DNA from: an uncultured Prevotella sp.
Lineage (GTDB): Bacteria > Bacteroidota > Bacteroidia > Bacteroidales > Bacteroidaceae
Reading direction: 5' to 3'
Length of the DNA stretch: 64,000 bases
Assembly (NCBI GenBank): GCA_900553595.1
Contig: USEC01000001.1
Coordinates: 25,297 to 89,296 of the forward strand
Part shown: piece by piece, positions 52,201 to 62,452 of the stretch
How the letters are laid out: the number at the start of each line of letters is the position of its first letter
How positions within the stretch are numbered: the stretch's first letter is position 1
Made by a program: the position numbers and the translations under genes
The notes under the pieces: generated by a model
Database searches by the model: none
What the model saw: only the letters and a program-made list of their open reading frames with translations
What the model was told of the DNA's origin: nothing

Positions 52201-54255
52201 CTGTCGCCTGAGCTCCGTTATCTGGGAGCTTACGCTTTCGCAAACACTGCCGTTGCCGAAATGACAATACCCGACGGCATCACCGCCATCAACAATCTTT
52301 TCAGCGGCTGTAGCAACTTGCGCAAGGTGACACTGCCCAAGAACCTTCTCTCCATAGGAAACGAGACCTTCTCAAGATGCTCGGCACTCGCAGAAATCAC
52401 AATACCAGAATCGGTGACTGAGATAGGCTCCAATGCCTTCAACAGTTGTTCGGCACTCACCGAACTCATCATCCCCTCGAAGGTGGAAAAGATAGGCTAC
52501 GGTGCACTTCAGAGCTGTACGGCACTTGTCACCGTAAAGTGTAAGGCAATCGTGCCGCCGGTGGCTACAAGCAATTTCACCAACGGTATCGACCTCAACC
52601 ACTGCACGCTCTATATCGCTCCGTTCACCATCGACGCCTACCGTGCCGCCGAAAACTGGGACCAGTTCTACATAATGAAGCCGCTCAACGAGCCTGTGAA
52701 GAACATCTATGTAAAGCGTCCGATGACGTTCGACCTCCTTTCCGAGGACAACGCCGTGCTGCAGGACAATCCTAACATGGCACTCAGCTACAACCGTCCC
52801 AACAACTACAACAGCGACATCAACGTGGGGCAGCTCTCGGCTTCGGGCGACGGCACACTCTCGGCAGGAGTGTTCACCATCAACAATATGCTGGCGAGCC
52901 GTTCGACCAGTGTCTCTTATTACGGAGGTTCAAGAAGCGATATCCGTCCGACACTCATCAACAACGCCGAGAACATGCGTGCCGACAGCGTGCTCTGCAC
53001 AATGAAGCTTGAGAAGGACACATGGCACTTCATCTCGTTCCAGTATGATGTGCAGATGAGCGACATCGCCGGACTCAACGGCACCGACTTCGTCATACGC
53101 CAGTACAACAGTGCCAAACGCGCTGCCGCCGGCGAAGCAACGGAGACCAATGATGCATCAGCCAACTGGGAGGATGTTCCTGCCGACGGCGTGCTCCTTG
53201 CCGGCAAGGGCTACATCATCCAGGTTGCCAACAACAGCACCGACGCCAATGGAAACACCAACGATGCAGAGGTGGTGTTCCCGTCGCGCAACACCGTGAC
53301 AAAGAACCGTCTGTTCACATCGACCGATGTCATCGTGCCGCTTGAGGAGTTCCCGGCTGAGTTCGCACACAACCGTTCATGGAACCTCGTGGGCAACCCC
53401 TATCCGTGCTACTTCGACCTGCACTCACTGAAGGACGGCTTCTACACGCCGATAGTGTTGTGGCGCGGTTACGACTACCAGGCATATTCGCCCGTGGACG
53501 ACAATATCATCCTGCGACCCAACGAGTCGTTCTTCGTGCAGCGACCCATCGATGTTGAGCAGATGGTGTTCAGTGCCGACGGACGCATGCACTACGACGC
53601 GGCTTTCAAGGCCACATACACCGACAGCCAGAAGCCGGGCGTTGCCGCTGCACCGGCACGAAGCATTGGCGGAGCAGAACGCAACGTGTTCAACTTCACC
53701 GTTGAGGGATGCGGCAGCGACAACCGCGCACGCATCGTCATGAACGAGAATGCCACCATGGGCTACGACACCGACCGCGACGCCGCCAAGTTCTTCGCTG
53801 CAACGGCAAAGGGTGCCGAAATCTACATCGACGGCGATGTGAAGTACGACATCTGTGAGCGTCCGTTCGGCGACGGCACTGCCAAGCTCGCCATGCGCAC
53901 CGGCACTGCCGGCGAATACACCATCACGCTCTCCGGCCGCTATGCCGAGGGATGGACGGTGATGCTCACCGATGTACAGACCGGTTCCAACGTGAATCTC
54001 TGCGAGGGTTCTTATCGCTTCGACGCTGCGGCAGGCACCACAGCCGGCCGATTCCTCCTCACCTTCAAGGCTCCCGATACCAACGGTATCGATGCTATAA
54101 GTGCGGAAATAGGCGCCGACGCAGAGGTGAATATCGTCAATGCCGCCGGCATGACAGTGTTCAATGGCCGTTTCGCTGACTTCAAGGGCAAGGCCACAGC
54201 AGGTGTCTATGTCATCGTCTGCGACGGCAAGACATACAAGACCGTGATAAAGTAA
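49261..54255 (+). CDS. BspA-type leucine-rich-repeat surface protein with type IX sorting domain
   Basis: A 1664-residue secreted protein with signal peptide (IAMGVFTALLCTLAFAATGQ). A beta-rich N-terminal part is followed by two long paralogous segments (~259-544 and ~545-832, both with RxLIGDEQPSYP and GEREGDYF). Next is an LRR_5/BspA block (~863-1146: VTEIGSNAFNSCSALTELII and similar) and a beta-sandwich region. The last ~85 residues are a T9SS C-terminal domain (VNIVNAAGMTVFNGRF ... GVYVIVCDGKTYKTVIK). BspA proteins bind host and bacterial surfaces; here that is inference. It is first of three co-directional surface genes, with the next start 60 bases after its stop. Confidence 0.88.
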   Translation: MKRTLIAMGVFTALLCTLAFAATGQGPISQIKRVFSSADKQASKLSTTKLKINEESLAIAMHTVHDKGTAGKAAAPSRINPSNQVKTFNLWRMEGGNMQTYNGASYDASSNTINIAGDGNSFNSFLTLTTESEYLWVSQYNKDYTFTGKLKADGDAVVNPCILYLDNGEKANLYIVAQTEMELNADNNYTSDFSVTASGLAAGRPLFVGYLVQRTDNSTNIQSTNNDFYYSFETLVAEKWNADNSLPGLGITADMAENAYTIVCADSLTTLGLYLDGETLCMVGMNTTATSFKVPMSIFINEKEYNIGLFGKPNNESFDWSGSQSLTSLDLAYVEKLNLLFANSSVTDLFIYDGRTVNVCDDVSNIYLHLPYATSRNEYKDLGFRRTLMGDEQPSYPNSVFLYSWVMPGEREGDYFGVLIDQGYMNLVEIFTQEESITLPATTKYYDSNVRITRFGYASSTQYAFVNAPNLKSLTIPRGYQNLNIEWEKTAINEIHLKGEKPQTAYQVPSNVTVYAPSREVYDALRSDGLWNSAKIKPEGWELNRPKVVCDDGLTTLEFESFDGQLSVVNIITTAATVTIPDSVTIDGQLYKVDMFGASNANTFDWTDAQSVTKLDLTNVPTLRLSLVGSSVTDLCVGSGVNFAFLSDVSQVYLHMPYGESRDNYLNYGFKRILIGDEQPSYPEPSNSSYWVIAGEREGDYFSISYNSGEEKFRVAEIFTAAESVTLPETTRYTNGQEMPLTVLGANSGYWAEPLVTQAANLKSIVVPGCYNEMHVNWNYTGIRELRMKGAMPSSEWNVPSEYSVYISSKESYDAYAANDSWKDAELLPDGWDFDWMAVNVKRKGEFAQTYIEMNDADWSQGVNVKVIGALNGTDLSNIKKLTKLRKLDLSDATFDALPSSFISSNSTLQEVTLPASVKFIPRSAFEYCKRLGKLTAQGVDSIAESAFRNCERLTDFDISAATYIGVEAFNGCTKFVPAALSPELRYLGAYAFANTAVAEMTIPDGITAINNLFSGCSNLRKVTLPKNLLSIGNETFSRCSALAEITIPESVTEIGSNAFNSCSALTELIIPSKVEKIGYGALQSCTALVTVKCKAIVPPVATSNFTNGIDLNHCTLYIAPFTIDAYRAAENWDQFYIMKPLNEPVKNIYVKRPMTFDLLSEDNAVLQDNPNMALSYNRPNNYNSDINVGQLSASGDGTLSAGVFTINNMLASRSTSVSYYGGSRSDIRPTLINNAENMRADSVLCTMKLEKDTWHFISFQYDVQMSDIAGLNGTDFVIRQYNSAKRAAAGEATETNDASANWEDVPADGVLLAGKGYIIQVANNSTDANGNTNDAEVVFPSRNTVTKNRLFTSTDVIVPLEEFPAEFAHNRSWNLVGNPYPCYFDLHSLKDGFYTPIVLWRGYDYQAYSPVDDNIILRPNESFFVQRPIDVEQMVFSADGRMHYDAAFKATYTDSQKPGVAAAPARSIGGAERNVFNFTVEGCGSDNRARIVMNENATMGYDTDRDAAKFFAATAKGAEIYIDGDVKYDICERPFGDGTAKLAMRTGTAGEYTITLSGRYAEGWTVMLTDVQTGSNVNLCEGSYRFDAAAGTTAGRFLLTFKAPDTNGIDAISAEIGADAEVNIVNAAGMTVFNGRFADFKGKATAGVYVIVCDGKTYKTVIK

Positions 54256-54315
54256 GGGCTGATTGCTGAAAAGCGGCAATCCCTTTGTAAATCCTATTAA
54301 CAAAAAACGGATTTT

Positions 54316-57300
54316 ATGAGACACATATTATATAACATACGACGCTCGACCGTGCTGCTCGTCCTGCTCATAACAGGATGGGCGGCGGGTTGCCCGCTGT
54401 CGGCGCAGACGCTGGTGGAGTTGGTTCCCGACCCGACTCTCACCTCCGGCACCGAAGTGACGAGCCTGGAGAATGAGCCTTACGGACTCACCTTCACGTT
54501 CGGGCAGAACTCCGGAACTTCGCCTAAGTATTACAGCAATGCCGTGAGGCTCTATTCTTCAAACACCGTCACCATGACGGCTGCCGAAGGATTTGTTGTG
54601 ACAAAGGTGGAATTCCTGACGCAGAAGTACAACAACAGTGCCTCCACACTGTCTGTGGACAACGGCACGATAAACTACGACAGCAGTTCATACATATATA
54701 CATGGGAAAACGGCAGCAATGCTTCCACGGCGACATTCACCGTCAATGGAAGGCAGCTGCGCGTGGAAGCCATAAAGGCGTATCTCGACGTTTCGGACGG
54801 TTTCAAACCAAAACCGAGACGCCCCGTGCTGTCGCATGATTCGGGCGAGTTCTACAAGCCGTTCCGGCTTGTGCTCACCGACATCAACAACCCCGCGACA
54901 ACAATGCGCTACACTCTCGACGGCACCGCCCCGACGGCAGACAAGGGCATAGTATATACCGGCCCTATCGACATCCCGGCAGGTGCTGATGCAACGGTGA
55001 AGGCGGTGTGCGTGAACGGCAACGGCACCAGTCTTGTCGCCACTGCCACCTACCGCTACTTCTCCAAGAGTCTGCTTACGTTCAGGACCAACAACAGCAA
55101 CGCCATCAACAGAGTGAACTATTCATCGTCGTCGGAGTACGGCGAGTGGAGAGGCGAGGGTGAGGCATACATCACCGACGGCGAGAACGTGTCGGTGCGT
55201 ATAAACCTCAACGGCGGCTACCGCATAAGGAGCGTGAAGCTCAACGGCGCCGAGCAGGAAGTGTCGAGCTACGGCAGCCTGAACTTCGTGATGCCGGCGG
55301 CTACCGATGTCACCCTGATGGCCGACTTGGTTTACGATCCGCAGTCGCCCACCGACCCGCAGTCGCCAGCCAAGCCTGAAGACAAGTATTCGCTTACGGT
55401 CGTGGTCAATCCCACAGGGGCATTCGACTATCCCAATCCCACCAAGAAATACTCCGCAAACGAAAAGATAAACTTGCAACTCTCCGCGAAGCCAGGCTAT
55501 GTGTTTAAGAACTGGACACGCGACGGCGAGGTGATAGGTACCGACAGGTATCTGAGCTACACCATGCCGGCATCCGATGTGGTGCTTGTGGCAAACTATG
55601 TGTACAACCCGACGAATCCGTCCGACCCGCAGCAGCCGGTGCTGAAGCACCCGGTTGCGGCAGTAGCTTCGCCCTCAGGGGCTGCCACCTTCGACTATTC
55701 TTCAAATGAAGTAATGTTTGGAAGCACCTATACCGTGACGGCATATCCGAAGACAGGCTATAAGATTAAGGGCTGGATTCTCAACGGCGTGGCGCAGGAG
55801 GAGACCTCTACCAGGTTCACCGGCACCATGACCGACGCTGGAGCACAGCTTGTGGCTCTCCTCGTTTACGAACCGACATCGCCGGGCAACCCAGGAGCCA
55901 ACTACTACAACGCAGCGACGGGACAGGCAATAATCGACGACTTCGTTGCCGGCAACCTCGCCGACGCACTCAGCAAGACGGTGGGCTACGACGACTACGG
56001 CAACGTGAACCGCTTGATTGTGAAGGGACGCATGAATAGCGACGACTACAATTGCATCCGCAGTCTCAGTAATGCAGCCACCATCGACCTCTCACGCACC
56101 GGCGGTGCGACAGCCGTCCCATACAATGCGTTCCAGAATATGGCGGTGTCTTCAATCGCCTTCTCTGCAACGACGGAAAGTTTTCGTGAGAATGTGTTCA
56201 GAGGATGCGCCAACCTTACCGCCATCACCATCTATGCAATGGAACCGCCGTCGTGCACGTCAAGCACGTTCTGGGACTTCACCAACAAGGACAACTGCAC
56301 GCTGTATGTCCCGGAAGAGGCTGTCGGACTGTATGCCGCCGCCGAAGGATGGAAGGACTTCACCATACTTCCCATCACCGACGACGCCCATACGCTGCAG
56401 GTGAACCTGCCGGCAGAAGGCACCGACGGACGCTACAAGAACAACACCATAGAACTGGTGAACATCAATTCGGGTGTGCGCCAGAAGTATGTCATCTCCA
56501 ACCGACAGCTCTACACCTTCAGCGGACTGCGCAAGGACGAGCAGTACAATGTATATATGTACTCGCGTGCCGGACTTGAGATAGGACGCATCGAGAGCGT
56601 CACCATACCCGACATCGATATGGAAGTGACATTCAGTACACTGAAACCGCTGCACAACGTTGTGGCAAAGGTGCTCTCGCCCGACGGCGATGACCTGACG
56701 ACGATGGCGACAGTGGAATGGCTCAAACCGCTCGACGACGGCACTGAGGTGTATCTGCGCAAGGCGGTGTCGCTGGGCGAGATTCCGGAAGGACAGAAGC
56801 TCGTCTGCCGCGTCACTCTCGGCGACCGCCTCGGCGTGGCATACAAGGCTCCTGCCGATACCGAATTCACCGTGGGCGGCGATGAGAGCACATGCAACGT
56901 GACGCTGGAACCGCTGCGCACCATAACCCTCAAGGGTGTGGTGGTGGACGGCGACGGCATCTATATGGCCGACGCATCGGTATCGGCAACGCAGACCATC
57001 AACGGGAAGTTCCGCAAGAACTTCACCGTCAAGACCGACCGCCGCGGACAGTGGAGCATGGCAGTGCTCGCCGCACCGGAGACACGCCTTGTCATTGCAG
57101 CCACAGAGTGCGTGAACAAACTCGACACCATAGGCGCATTTGCCGACGGCGAGACTTTGCGCGACTTGGGCAAGACCGTGATGAAGTCGATAGTGGGCGC
57201 ACGCATCAGCTACGGCTTCACCTATAAGGCTGCCGGCGAAGAGGAGGCGCAGAACTACTACGCCGACTACCGCAACGTGGCTGTAAGCGTGTACAACATG

Positions 57301-60300
57301 ACGCAGAACCGCGAGCAGAAGGAACTCTCGGTGCAGTATCCCCTTGTCTCCGTACTCGACGAGACGGTGAATGTGGGCGACGAACTGAAGCTCACCGCCG
57401 TATCGAAGACCGGCGCGTTCGGTGCGATAGAGCGCACCGTCACCGTGGACGACAACCGTCGTGCACAGACCACGTTCGACATAGTGGGCAAGGGAGCCGT
57501 TGAGGCTTCGTTCACTATGACCGACAACCCTGCCGTCACGGCAATGCTCTACACCTCGAAGGGCGAGTTGCTTAAAAAGACGACATACGTTGAGGCAAAG
57601 GCGTCGTTCGCCGACATTGACGACGGCGACTATACGCTCGTGACAATGGGACAGTCGGATTTGATGAACTCCATCCTGCGTCTGTCGGCATTCGAGGAGA
57701 TAGGTCTCACCGAAGGCAAGGACTATGTGAAGAACGCCGTGAAGGTGGAGTGCGGAAAACTCACGAAGGTGAGCAATGAGGAGATTCCCGCTTTCGACGA
57801 GAGTCTGTTCTACTACACCACGGAGTCAAGCTCGTTCTCATCCAACAAGCGCAGCATCACCAGCGGCAAGTATCTTATCCTCAGTTCTGCCATCGATTTC
57901 AAGGGCGTCTATAAGAGCGGCATAAGCAACGTGACGCTCGTGGTGGACCTCCCCGACGCCTGCGAGTTTGTGGAGAAGTCGGTGATTCAGGGTCCGAAGC
58001 TCATTCCTTACACTCTCAGCGGCAAGCGTCTCACCATTCAGCTCGGCGACAGCTACCAGACACAGACACGCTTCTGTGTCATTCCCACCGCCAGCGGAAC
58101 GTTCAACGCCACAGCATCGGTGGTGTTCGGATACGACGGACGCACCGTGACGCAGCCCGTAGGCTCGGCAACGGCAGAGGTGAAGAACCTTGACATAACC
58201 GTACCCGAAATCATCACGTCGGGCACTGTCAATGTGAGCGGCTCGGCTCCGGCACACTCCAGTGTTGATGTCTATTGCGACAACGAGCTCATAGGACACA
58301 CCACTACAAAGTCGAGCGGCAGCTGGAATGCCGAATGCACGCTGACGAGCGCGTTCAACATGACGGAATATCCCATTTCGGCAAAGATAACGACCGAGAT
58401 GGGAAGCACTCTGCTCACCGAGACGAAGAGCGCGACATACATCGGCGGTTACCCGACGATAAGGACGGTGACGATGAACACCAACCCGACGATAGTGTTC
58501 GACTTCGAGAAGGGCACCACATCGCAGTCGTGGTACTACACGCCTGACAATGTGCTGTTCACGCTCGATTTCACCGACAACAGCACCGATGTGCTGCAGG
58601 AGGTGTATCTCAACATCTTCGGCGAGGACGGTTCGGTGAGAACCATCGATTGCAGCTACGACGCCAACAAGTCGATATGGTTTGCCAACGTACAGTTCGG
58701 AACCTACAACGGCATCGTGAACCTCAGCGTCAATTATGTGGCCAAGGGCAACTACACCTACGACTCTGCCGAGGCGAAGCTTATGGCCAAGAAGTATGAG
58801 GACGAGATGGCCAACGAAAAGGACAAGGCCGACGAACTGAAGGACCTCATACAGGATGCCTTCGACTATATAGGTCGCGAAGATGTGACCCGTGAGGAGA
58901 AGATAATCTACATCACACGCGTCAAGAAGATTGTCAGCAAGTACTACACCGGCGACGACAATGTCCCCGGCTACGGAAGCGACAGCGAAGTGGATGTGGC
59001 AGCACTTGAAGACGAAAGCTACAGCGGCGGCAGTGCCGTCATGTTCGGCGAGCGCGAGACCGACAAAGACCCGGCAGTGGATCCATACATGCAGGAAATG
59101 CCGAATCCTTACGGCACCAGCGTGTCGCTGCCCGGCACCGGTATCTCGGCTACAATCACTTCTGTCACCGGCACTTCTGCCGAATATGTCTCTCCGGGCG
59201 ACTATGCTTTCGATACTGTTGCCGACGGTTTCGGCGGCGGAAGCGACTTCAGCATAAGCAATGCGGACGGCGATGTGTGGAAGAGCGACAACAGGACTCT
59301 CTCCGCATCGGGCTTCAATCCCGAATCGAGGGAGTCGGTGCAGGCTTTCTACGATGCTCTCAACAGCGAGCGTCGCAACCTCAACGCCGAATGGACTGAA
59401 AAGGCCGACAAGGCCGTGGCTGCCGCCGATATGTCGGTAGCCTTGGGCAAGTCGATGCAGACACGATACCTCTTCAACAACATCGACCAGGCGCTGGCTC
59501 TCTCATTGAACAGCAATCCGGCGGTGGTGGCTGAAAGGGAAAGTCTCAAGCGGAGCGCATTCAAGAATATGGTCAATCTGAAGAACCTGAAGACTGCCGG
59601 CAACATTGTCAGTGCGGTAGGTTCGTTCTCCGGCGGATGGAATGTCGGGACAGACATAACCGTCGGTTGCGGCCGTTTCGACGAATGGAGCTATATCATT
59701 AAATCGATACAGAACACCTGTTCGGGCGACGATGTCGCTGCCATTGTGGATAAGGCAAAGCAGTACCGGGCATGGGTTGTGAACAGAGATGCGTCAAAGG
59801 GTCTTCTCGACCTTGGCAACACGGCTCTCGGCATTGCCGGAGCGGTGTCAGCTCCAGAAACCTGCGGAGCGTCGCTCGTGCTCAACCTCGTGTCGCTCGG
59901 CGTAAGCGCAGGACTGGGACATTGGGAGAACAACTTCGTGCGCACCAACACCGAACACATTGCCGAGGTGATGCGTATGGCACGACTCTCGTCAGCCTGT
60001 CCTGCCGATTCATTGCCAATGGACTATCCGGGCAACGCCTACTATAAGGGTTCTTATCCCAACAGTCCGTATTACGGCGACTATACGCCCAACAAACCGC
60101 TGTTCGACCCGCTCACCATCAACCACGACCCGGCAGGCTATGTCTATGAGGCAGTGCCCGAAAACCGTGTCGAGGGTGTCCAGGCCACCATCTATTACAA
60201 GGAAGAGGTGGAGGACATCTGGGGCGACAAGCACGAGGAAATCGTGATGTGGAACGCCGAAGAGTATGCCCAGAAGAACCCGCTCTTCACCGACGAGAAC

Positions 60301-62433
60301 GGTATGTACCGCTGGGATGTGCCGCAGGGACTGTGGCAGGTGAAGTTTGAGAAGGACGGTTATGTCACCGCTTACAGCGAGTGGCTGCCCGTGCCGCCTC
60401 CGCAGTTGGAGGTGAATGTGGGCATAGTCCAGAACAAGCAGCCTGAGGTGACGGAAGCCCGTGCCTACGAAGCGGGCATAGAGGTGCAGTTCGACAAGTT
60501 CATGGACCTCACGACACTCACCGATGCCAACATCAGTGTGACGGCAGGAGACACTAAGCTTGCCGGCGAAATACAGTTCGTCGATGCGGCACTCGCCGAC
60601 GAATTCGCTTCGCCCGACAATGCGGAAGCCCTGCGCTACGCCTCACGCATAAGGTTCGTACCTGAGCAGGCTCTCGCAGCCACAACCGGAGAGATACGCC
60701 TGACGGTGAGCCGCAACGTGAAGTCGTATGCCGGCATACCTATGACCGAGACATTCAGTCAGACTCTCGATGTGGAGAAGGAAGTGCAGAAGATAACTGC
60801 CGACGACATCAAGGTGCTCTATGGCGACACTAAGGAACTCACAGTCTTCGTCCTGCCCGGCGAGGCAGCGACCGGACGCACGCTCCGTGTAGCCAACTCT
60901 TCGGAGATGGTGGCATCGCTCGAAGCCACCGAACTCACTCTCGATGCCGAGGGTAAGGCCGTAGTGAAGATAAAGGGCGACCTGCCGGGACGCACACAGC
61001 TCTCGTTCTCTATCGACGATGTGACGGTGAAGGGACAGTGCACCGTGGATGTGATGACGGAAATCATCACTGCTGAGCCACCGACAGCATCGCGTGCCAG
61101 CGGCACCGCCGTCTATCGCGGCACTAAGGTGGAACTGGCTACCGACTCGAAGAACGCCACAATATTCTTCACCACTGACGGTTCCTGCCCGTGCGACGAG
61201 AACGGAACACGACGCAAGTACACCGTGCCTATCGTCATTGCCGGCGACATACACCTCAAGGCCATGACTATGGTGGGTAACAACGATGTGTCGGCAGTGA
61301 AAGAGTTCAACTACACTCTGAAGAAGTCTGACATGGACATTGCTATGGCAGAGGGATGGACATGGATGTCGCACAGCTTCGCCGACGGAATGACTGCCGC
61401 CGACCTTGCCTCCGACGCCGCCGTGGAGCGCGTGAAGACCCAGACGAAGGAGCTGGTGCGCGACCCGCAGCTCGGACTCATAGGCACCCTCTCCACCCTT
61501 GAGGCTTCGGAGAGCTACAAGGTGGAGACATCGGCAGCGACAGTAGCACGGCGTGTGAGCGGCGTGGCATGGAACCCTGCAACACTGATAACTCTCAACA
61601 GCGGATGGAACTGGTTGGGTTATCCCGCCGAACAGACCATGACTCTTGATGAGGCTTTCGCCACGGCAGCCGTGGAGAAACTAGATGTGGTCGTGGGCCA
61701 GGACGGTTTCGCACAGTACGACGGCGAACACTGGGTGGGTACTCTCACGACGCTCATGCCGGGCAAGGGCTATATGTACCAGAGCCAGTCGGAGAAGAAG
61801 GTGTCCTACAACACCACCATCGTCTCTACGGCACACGCCATGAACGTGCAGGGCATAGCAGCCCGTCTGCCTCTCGTCATCGACAAGCACAAGTATCCGT
61901 CAGTCATGGCTGTCGTCGCTGCCGTCTGCGATGGCGACGGTATGCCGGCCGACAATGCCGACTATCAGCTGACGGCATTCTGCGGAAGCGAATGCCGAGG
62001 CGTGGGCCGACTCACCGGCGGACTGCTTATGATGAGTGTCTATGGCAATGCCGGCGACCGCATCACACTGCAGGTGACCGACCGTGACGGCAACACCGTG
62101 CTTGCAAACACCATGCTCGACTTCTGCGAAACGCTTGTGGGCAGCATCGAAAGTCCGTATGCCATCAACGTGGGCGACGCCACGGGTATTGGCTCGACAG
62201 CCTACGACGGCAACATCCGTCTGTCGGTGGTGCGCGACCGTCTGCTCATAAAGGGTGTTGCGCCTGAGGACATCAGCAGTGTATGCCTGTTCGACATCAA
62301 CGGACAGAAGGTGATGCACGAGACTCATATCAGTGATAGTGGCATCGACATTTCTTCACTGACGGGTGGCGTCTATGTTGCAGTGGTCTGCAACGGCGGC
62401 CGTTACACCTATCATAAGATTGCCGTACGCTAA
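54316..62433 (+). CDS. Giant multidomain surface protein with type IX sorting domain
   Basis: A 2705-residue secreted protein with signal peptide (STVLLVLLITGWAAGCPLSAQ). In order: a beta-hexosaminidase C-terminal-like domain (~168-248), three InlB/FIVAR-like 'bacterial repeats' (~252-525, each closing in VYNPT or VYEPT), an LRR_5-like part (~536-690), and a carboxypeptidase-regulatory-like fold (~868-935). Ig-like folds reach ~1345, then a charged helical stretch (~1489-1542) and a mostly helical, partly hydrophobic block (~1665-1895). A GLWQVKFEKDGY segment (~2015), a second hexosaminidase-C-like domain (~2255-2335) and a sorting domain (~2625-2705, ending GGRYTYHKIAVR) complete it. No catalytic domain is recognised; an adhesin is the likely role. 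Confidence 0.85.
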   Translation: MRHILYNIRRSTVLLVLLITGWAAGCPLSAQTLVELVPDPTLTSGTEVTSLENEPYGLTFTFGQNSGTSPKYYSNAVRLYSSNTVTMTAAEGFVVTKVEFLTQKYNNSASTLSVDNGTINYDSSSYIYTWENGSNASTATFTVNGRQLRVEAIKAYLDVSDGFKPKPRRPVLSHDSGEFYKPFRLVLTDINNPATTMRYTLDGTAPTADKGIVYTGPIDIPAGADATVKAVCVNGNGTSLVATATYRYFSKSLLTFRTNNSNAINRVNYSSSSEYGEWRGEGEAYITDGENVSVRINLNGGYRIRSVKLNGAEQEVSSYGSLNFVMPAATDVTLMADLVYDPQSPTDPQSPAKPEDKYSLTVVVNPTGAFDYPNPTKKYSANEKINLQLSAKPGYVFKNWTRDGEVIGTDRYLSYTMPASDVVLVANYVYNPTNPSDPQQPVLKHPVAAVASPSGAATFDYSSNEVMFGSTYTVTAYPKTGYKIKGWILNGVAQEETSTRFTGTMTDAGAQLVALLVYEPTSPGNPGANYYNAATGQAIIDDFVAGNLADALSKTVGYDDYGNVNRLIVKGRMNSDDYNCIRSLSNAATIDLSRTGGATAVPYNAFQNMAVSSIAFSATTESFRENVFRGCANLTAITIYAMEPPSCTSSTFWDFTNKDNCTLYVPEEAVGLYAAAEGWKDFTILPITDDAHTLQVNLPAEGTDGRYKNNTIELVNINSGVRQKYVISNRQLYTFSGLRKDEQYNVYMYSRAGLEIGRIESVTIPDIDMEVTFSTLKPLHNVVAKVLSPDGDDLTTMATVEWLKPLDDGTEVYLRKAVSLGEIPEGQKLVCRVTLGDRLGVAYKAPADTEFTVGGDESTCNVTLEPLRTITLKGVVVDGDGIYMADASVSATQTINGKFRKNFTVKTDRRGQWSMAVLAAPETRLVIAATECVNKLDTIGAFADGETLRDLGKTVMKSIVGARISYGFTYKAAGEEEAQNYYADYRNVAVSVYNMTQNREQKELSVQYPLVSVLDETVNVGDELKLTAVSKTGAFGAIERTVTVDDNRRAQTTFDIVGKGAVEASFTMTDNPAVTAMLYTSKGELLKKTTYVEAKASFADIDDGDYTLVTMGQSDLMNSILRLSAFEEIGLTEGKDYVKNAVKVECGKLTKVSNEEIPAFDESLFYYTTESSSFSSNKRSITSGKYLILSSAIDFKGVYKSGISNVTLVVDLPDACEFVEKSVIQGPKLIPYTLSGKRLTIQLGDSYQTQTRFCVIPTASGTFNATASVVFGYDGRTVTQPVGSATAEVKNLDITVPEIITSGTVNVSGSAPAHSSVDVYCDNELIGHTTTKSSGSWNAECTLTSAFNMTEYPISAKITTEMGSTLLTETKSATYIGGYPTIRTVTMNTNPTIVFDFEKGTTSQSWYYTPDNVLFTLDFTDNSTDVLQEVYLNIFGEDGSVRTIDCSYDANKSIWFANVQFGTYNGIVNLSVNYVAKGNYTYDSAEAKLMAKKYEDEMANEKDKADELKDLIQDAFDYIGREDVTREEKIIYITRVKKIVSKYYTGDDNVPGYGSDSEVDVAALEDESYSGGSAVMFGERETDKDPAVDPYMQEMPNPYGTSVSLPGTGISATITSVTGTSAEYVSPGDYAFDTVADGFGGGSDFSISNADGDVWKSDNRTLSASGFNPESRESVQAFYDALNSERRNLNAEWTEKADKAVAAADMSVALGKSMQTRYLFNNIDQALALSLNSNPAVVAERESLKRSAFKNMVNLKNLKTAGNIVSAVGSFSGGWNVGTDITVGCGRFDEWSYIIKSIQNTCSGDDVAAIVDKAKQYRAWVVNRDASKGLLDLGNTALGIAGAVSAPETCGASLVLNLVSLGVSAGLGHWENNFVRTNTEHIAEVMRMARLSSACPADSLPMDYPGNAYYKGSYPNSPYYGDYTPNKPLFDPLTINHDPAGYVYEAVPENRVEGVQATIYYKEEVEDIWGDKHEEIVMWNAEEYAQKNPLFTDENGMYRWDVPQGLWQVKFEKDGYVTAYSEWLPVPPPQLEVNVGIVQNKQPEVTEARAYEAGIEVQFDKFMDLTTLTDANISVTAGDTKLAGEIQFVDAALADEFASPDNAEALRYASRIRFVPEQALAATTGEIRLTVSRNVKSYAGIPMTETFSQTLDVEKEVQKITADDIKVLYGDTKELTVFVLPGEAATGRTLRVANSSEMVASLEATELTLDAEGKAVVKIKGDLPGRTQLSFSIDDVTVKGQCTVDVMTEIITAEPPTASRASGTAVYRGTKVELATDSKNATIFFTTDGSCPCDENGTRRKYTVPIVIAGDIHLKAMTMVGNNDVSAVKEFNYTLKKSDMDIAMAEGWTWMSHSFADGMTAADLASDAAVERVKTQTKELVRDPQLGLIGTLSTLEASESYKVETSAATVARRVSGVAWNPATLITLNSGWNWLGYPAEQTMTLDEAFATAAVEKLDVVVGQDGFAQYDGEHWVGTLTTLMPGKGYMYQSQSEKKVSYNTTIVSTAHAMNVQGIAARLPLVIDKHKYPSVMAVVAAVCDGDGMPADNADYQLTAFCGSECRGVGRLTGGLLMMSVYGNAGDRITLQVTDRDGNTVLANTMLDFCETLVGSIESPYAINVGDATGIGSTAYDGNIRLSVVRDRLLIKGVAPEDISSVCLFDINGQKVMHETHISDSGIDISSLTGGVYVAVVCNGGRYTYHKIAVR

Positions 62434-62452
62434 ACCATAAAAACGAAAATAC

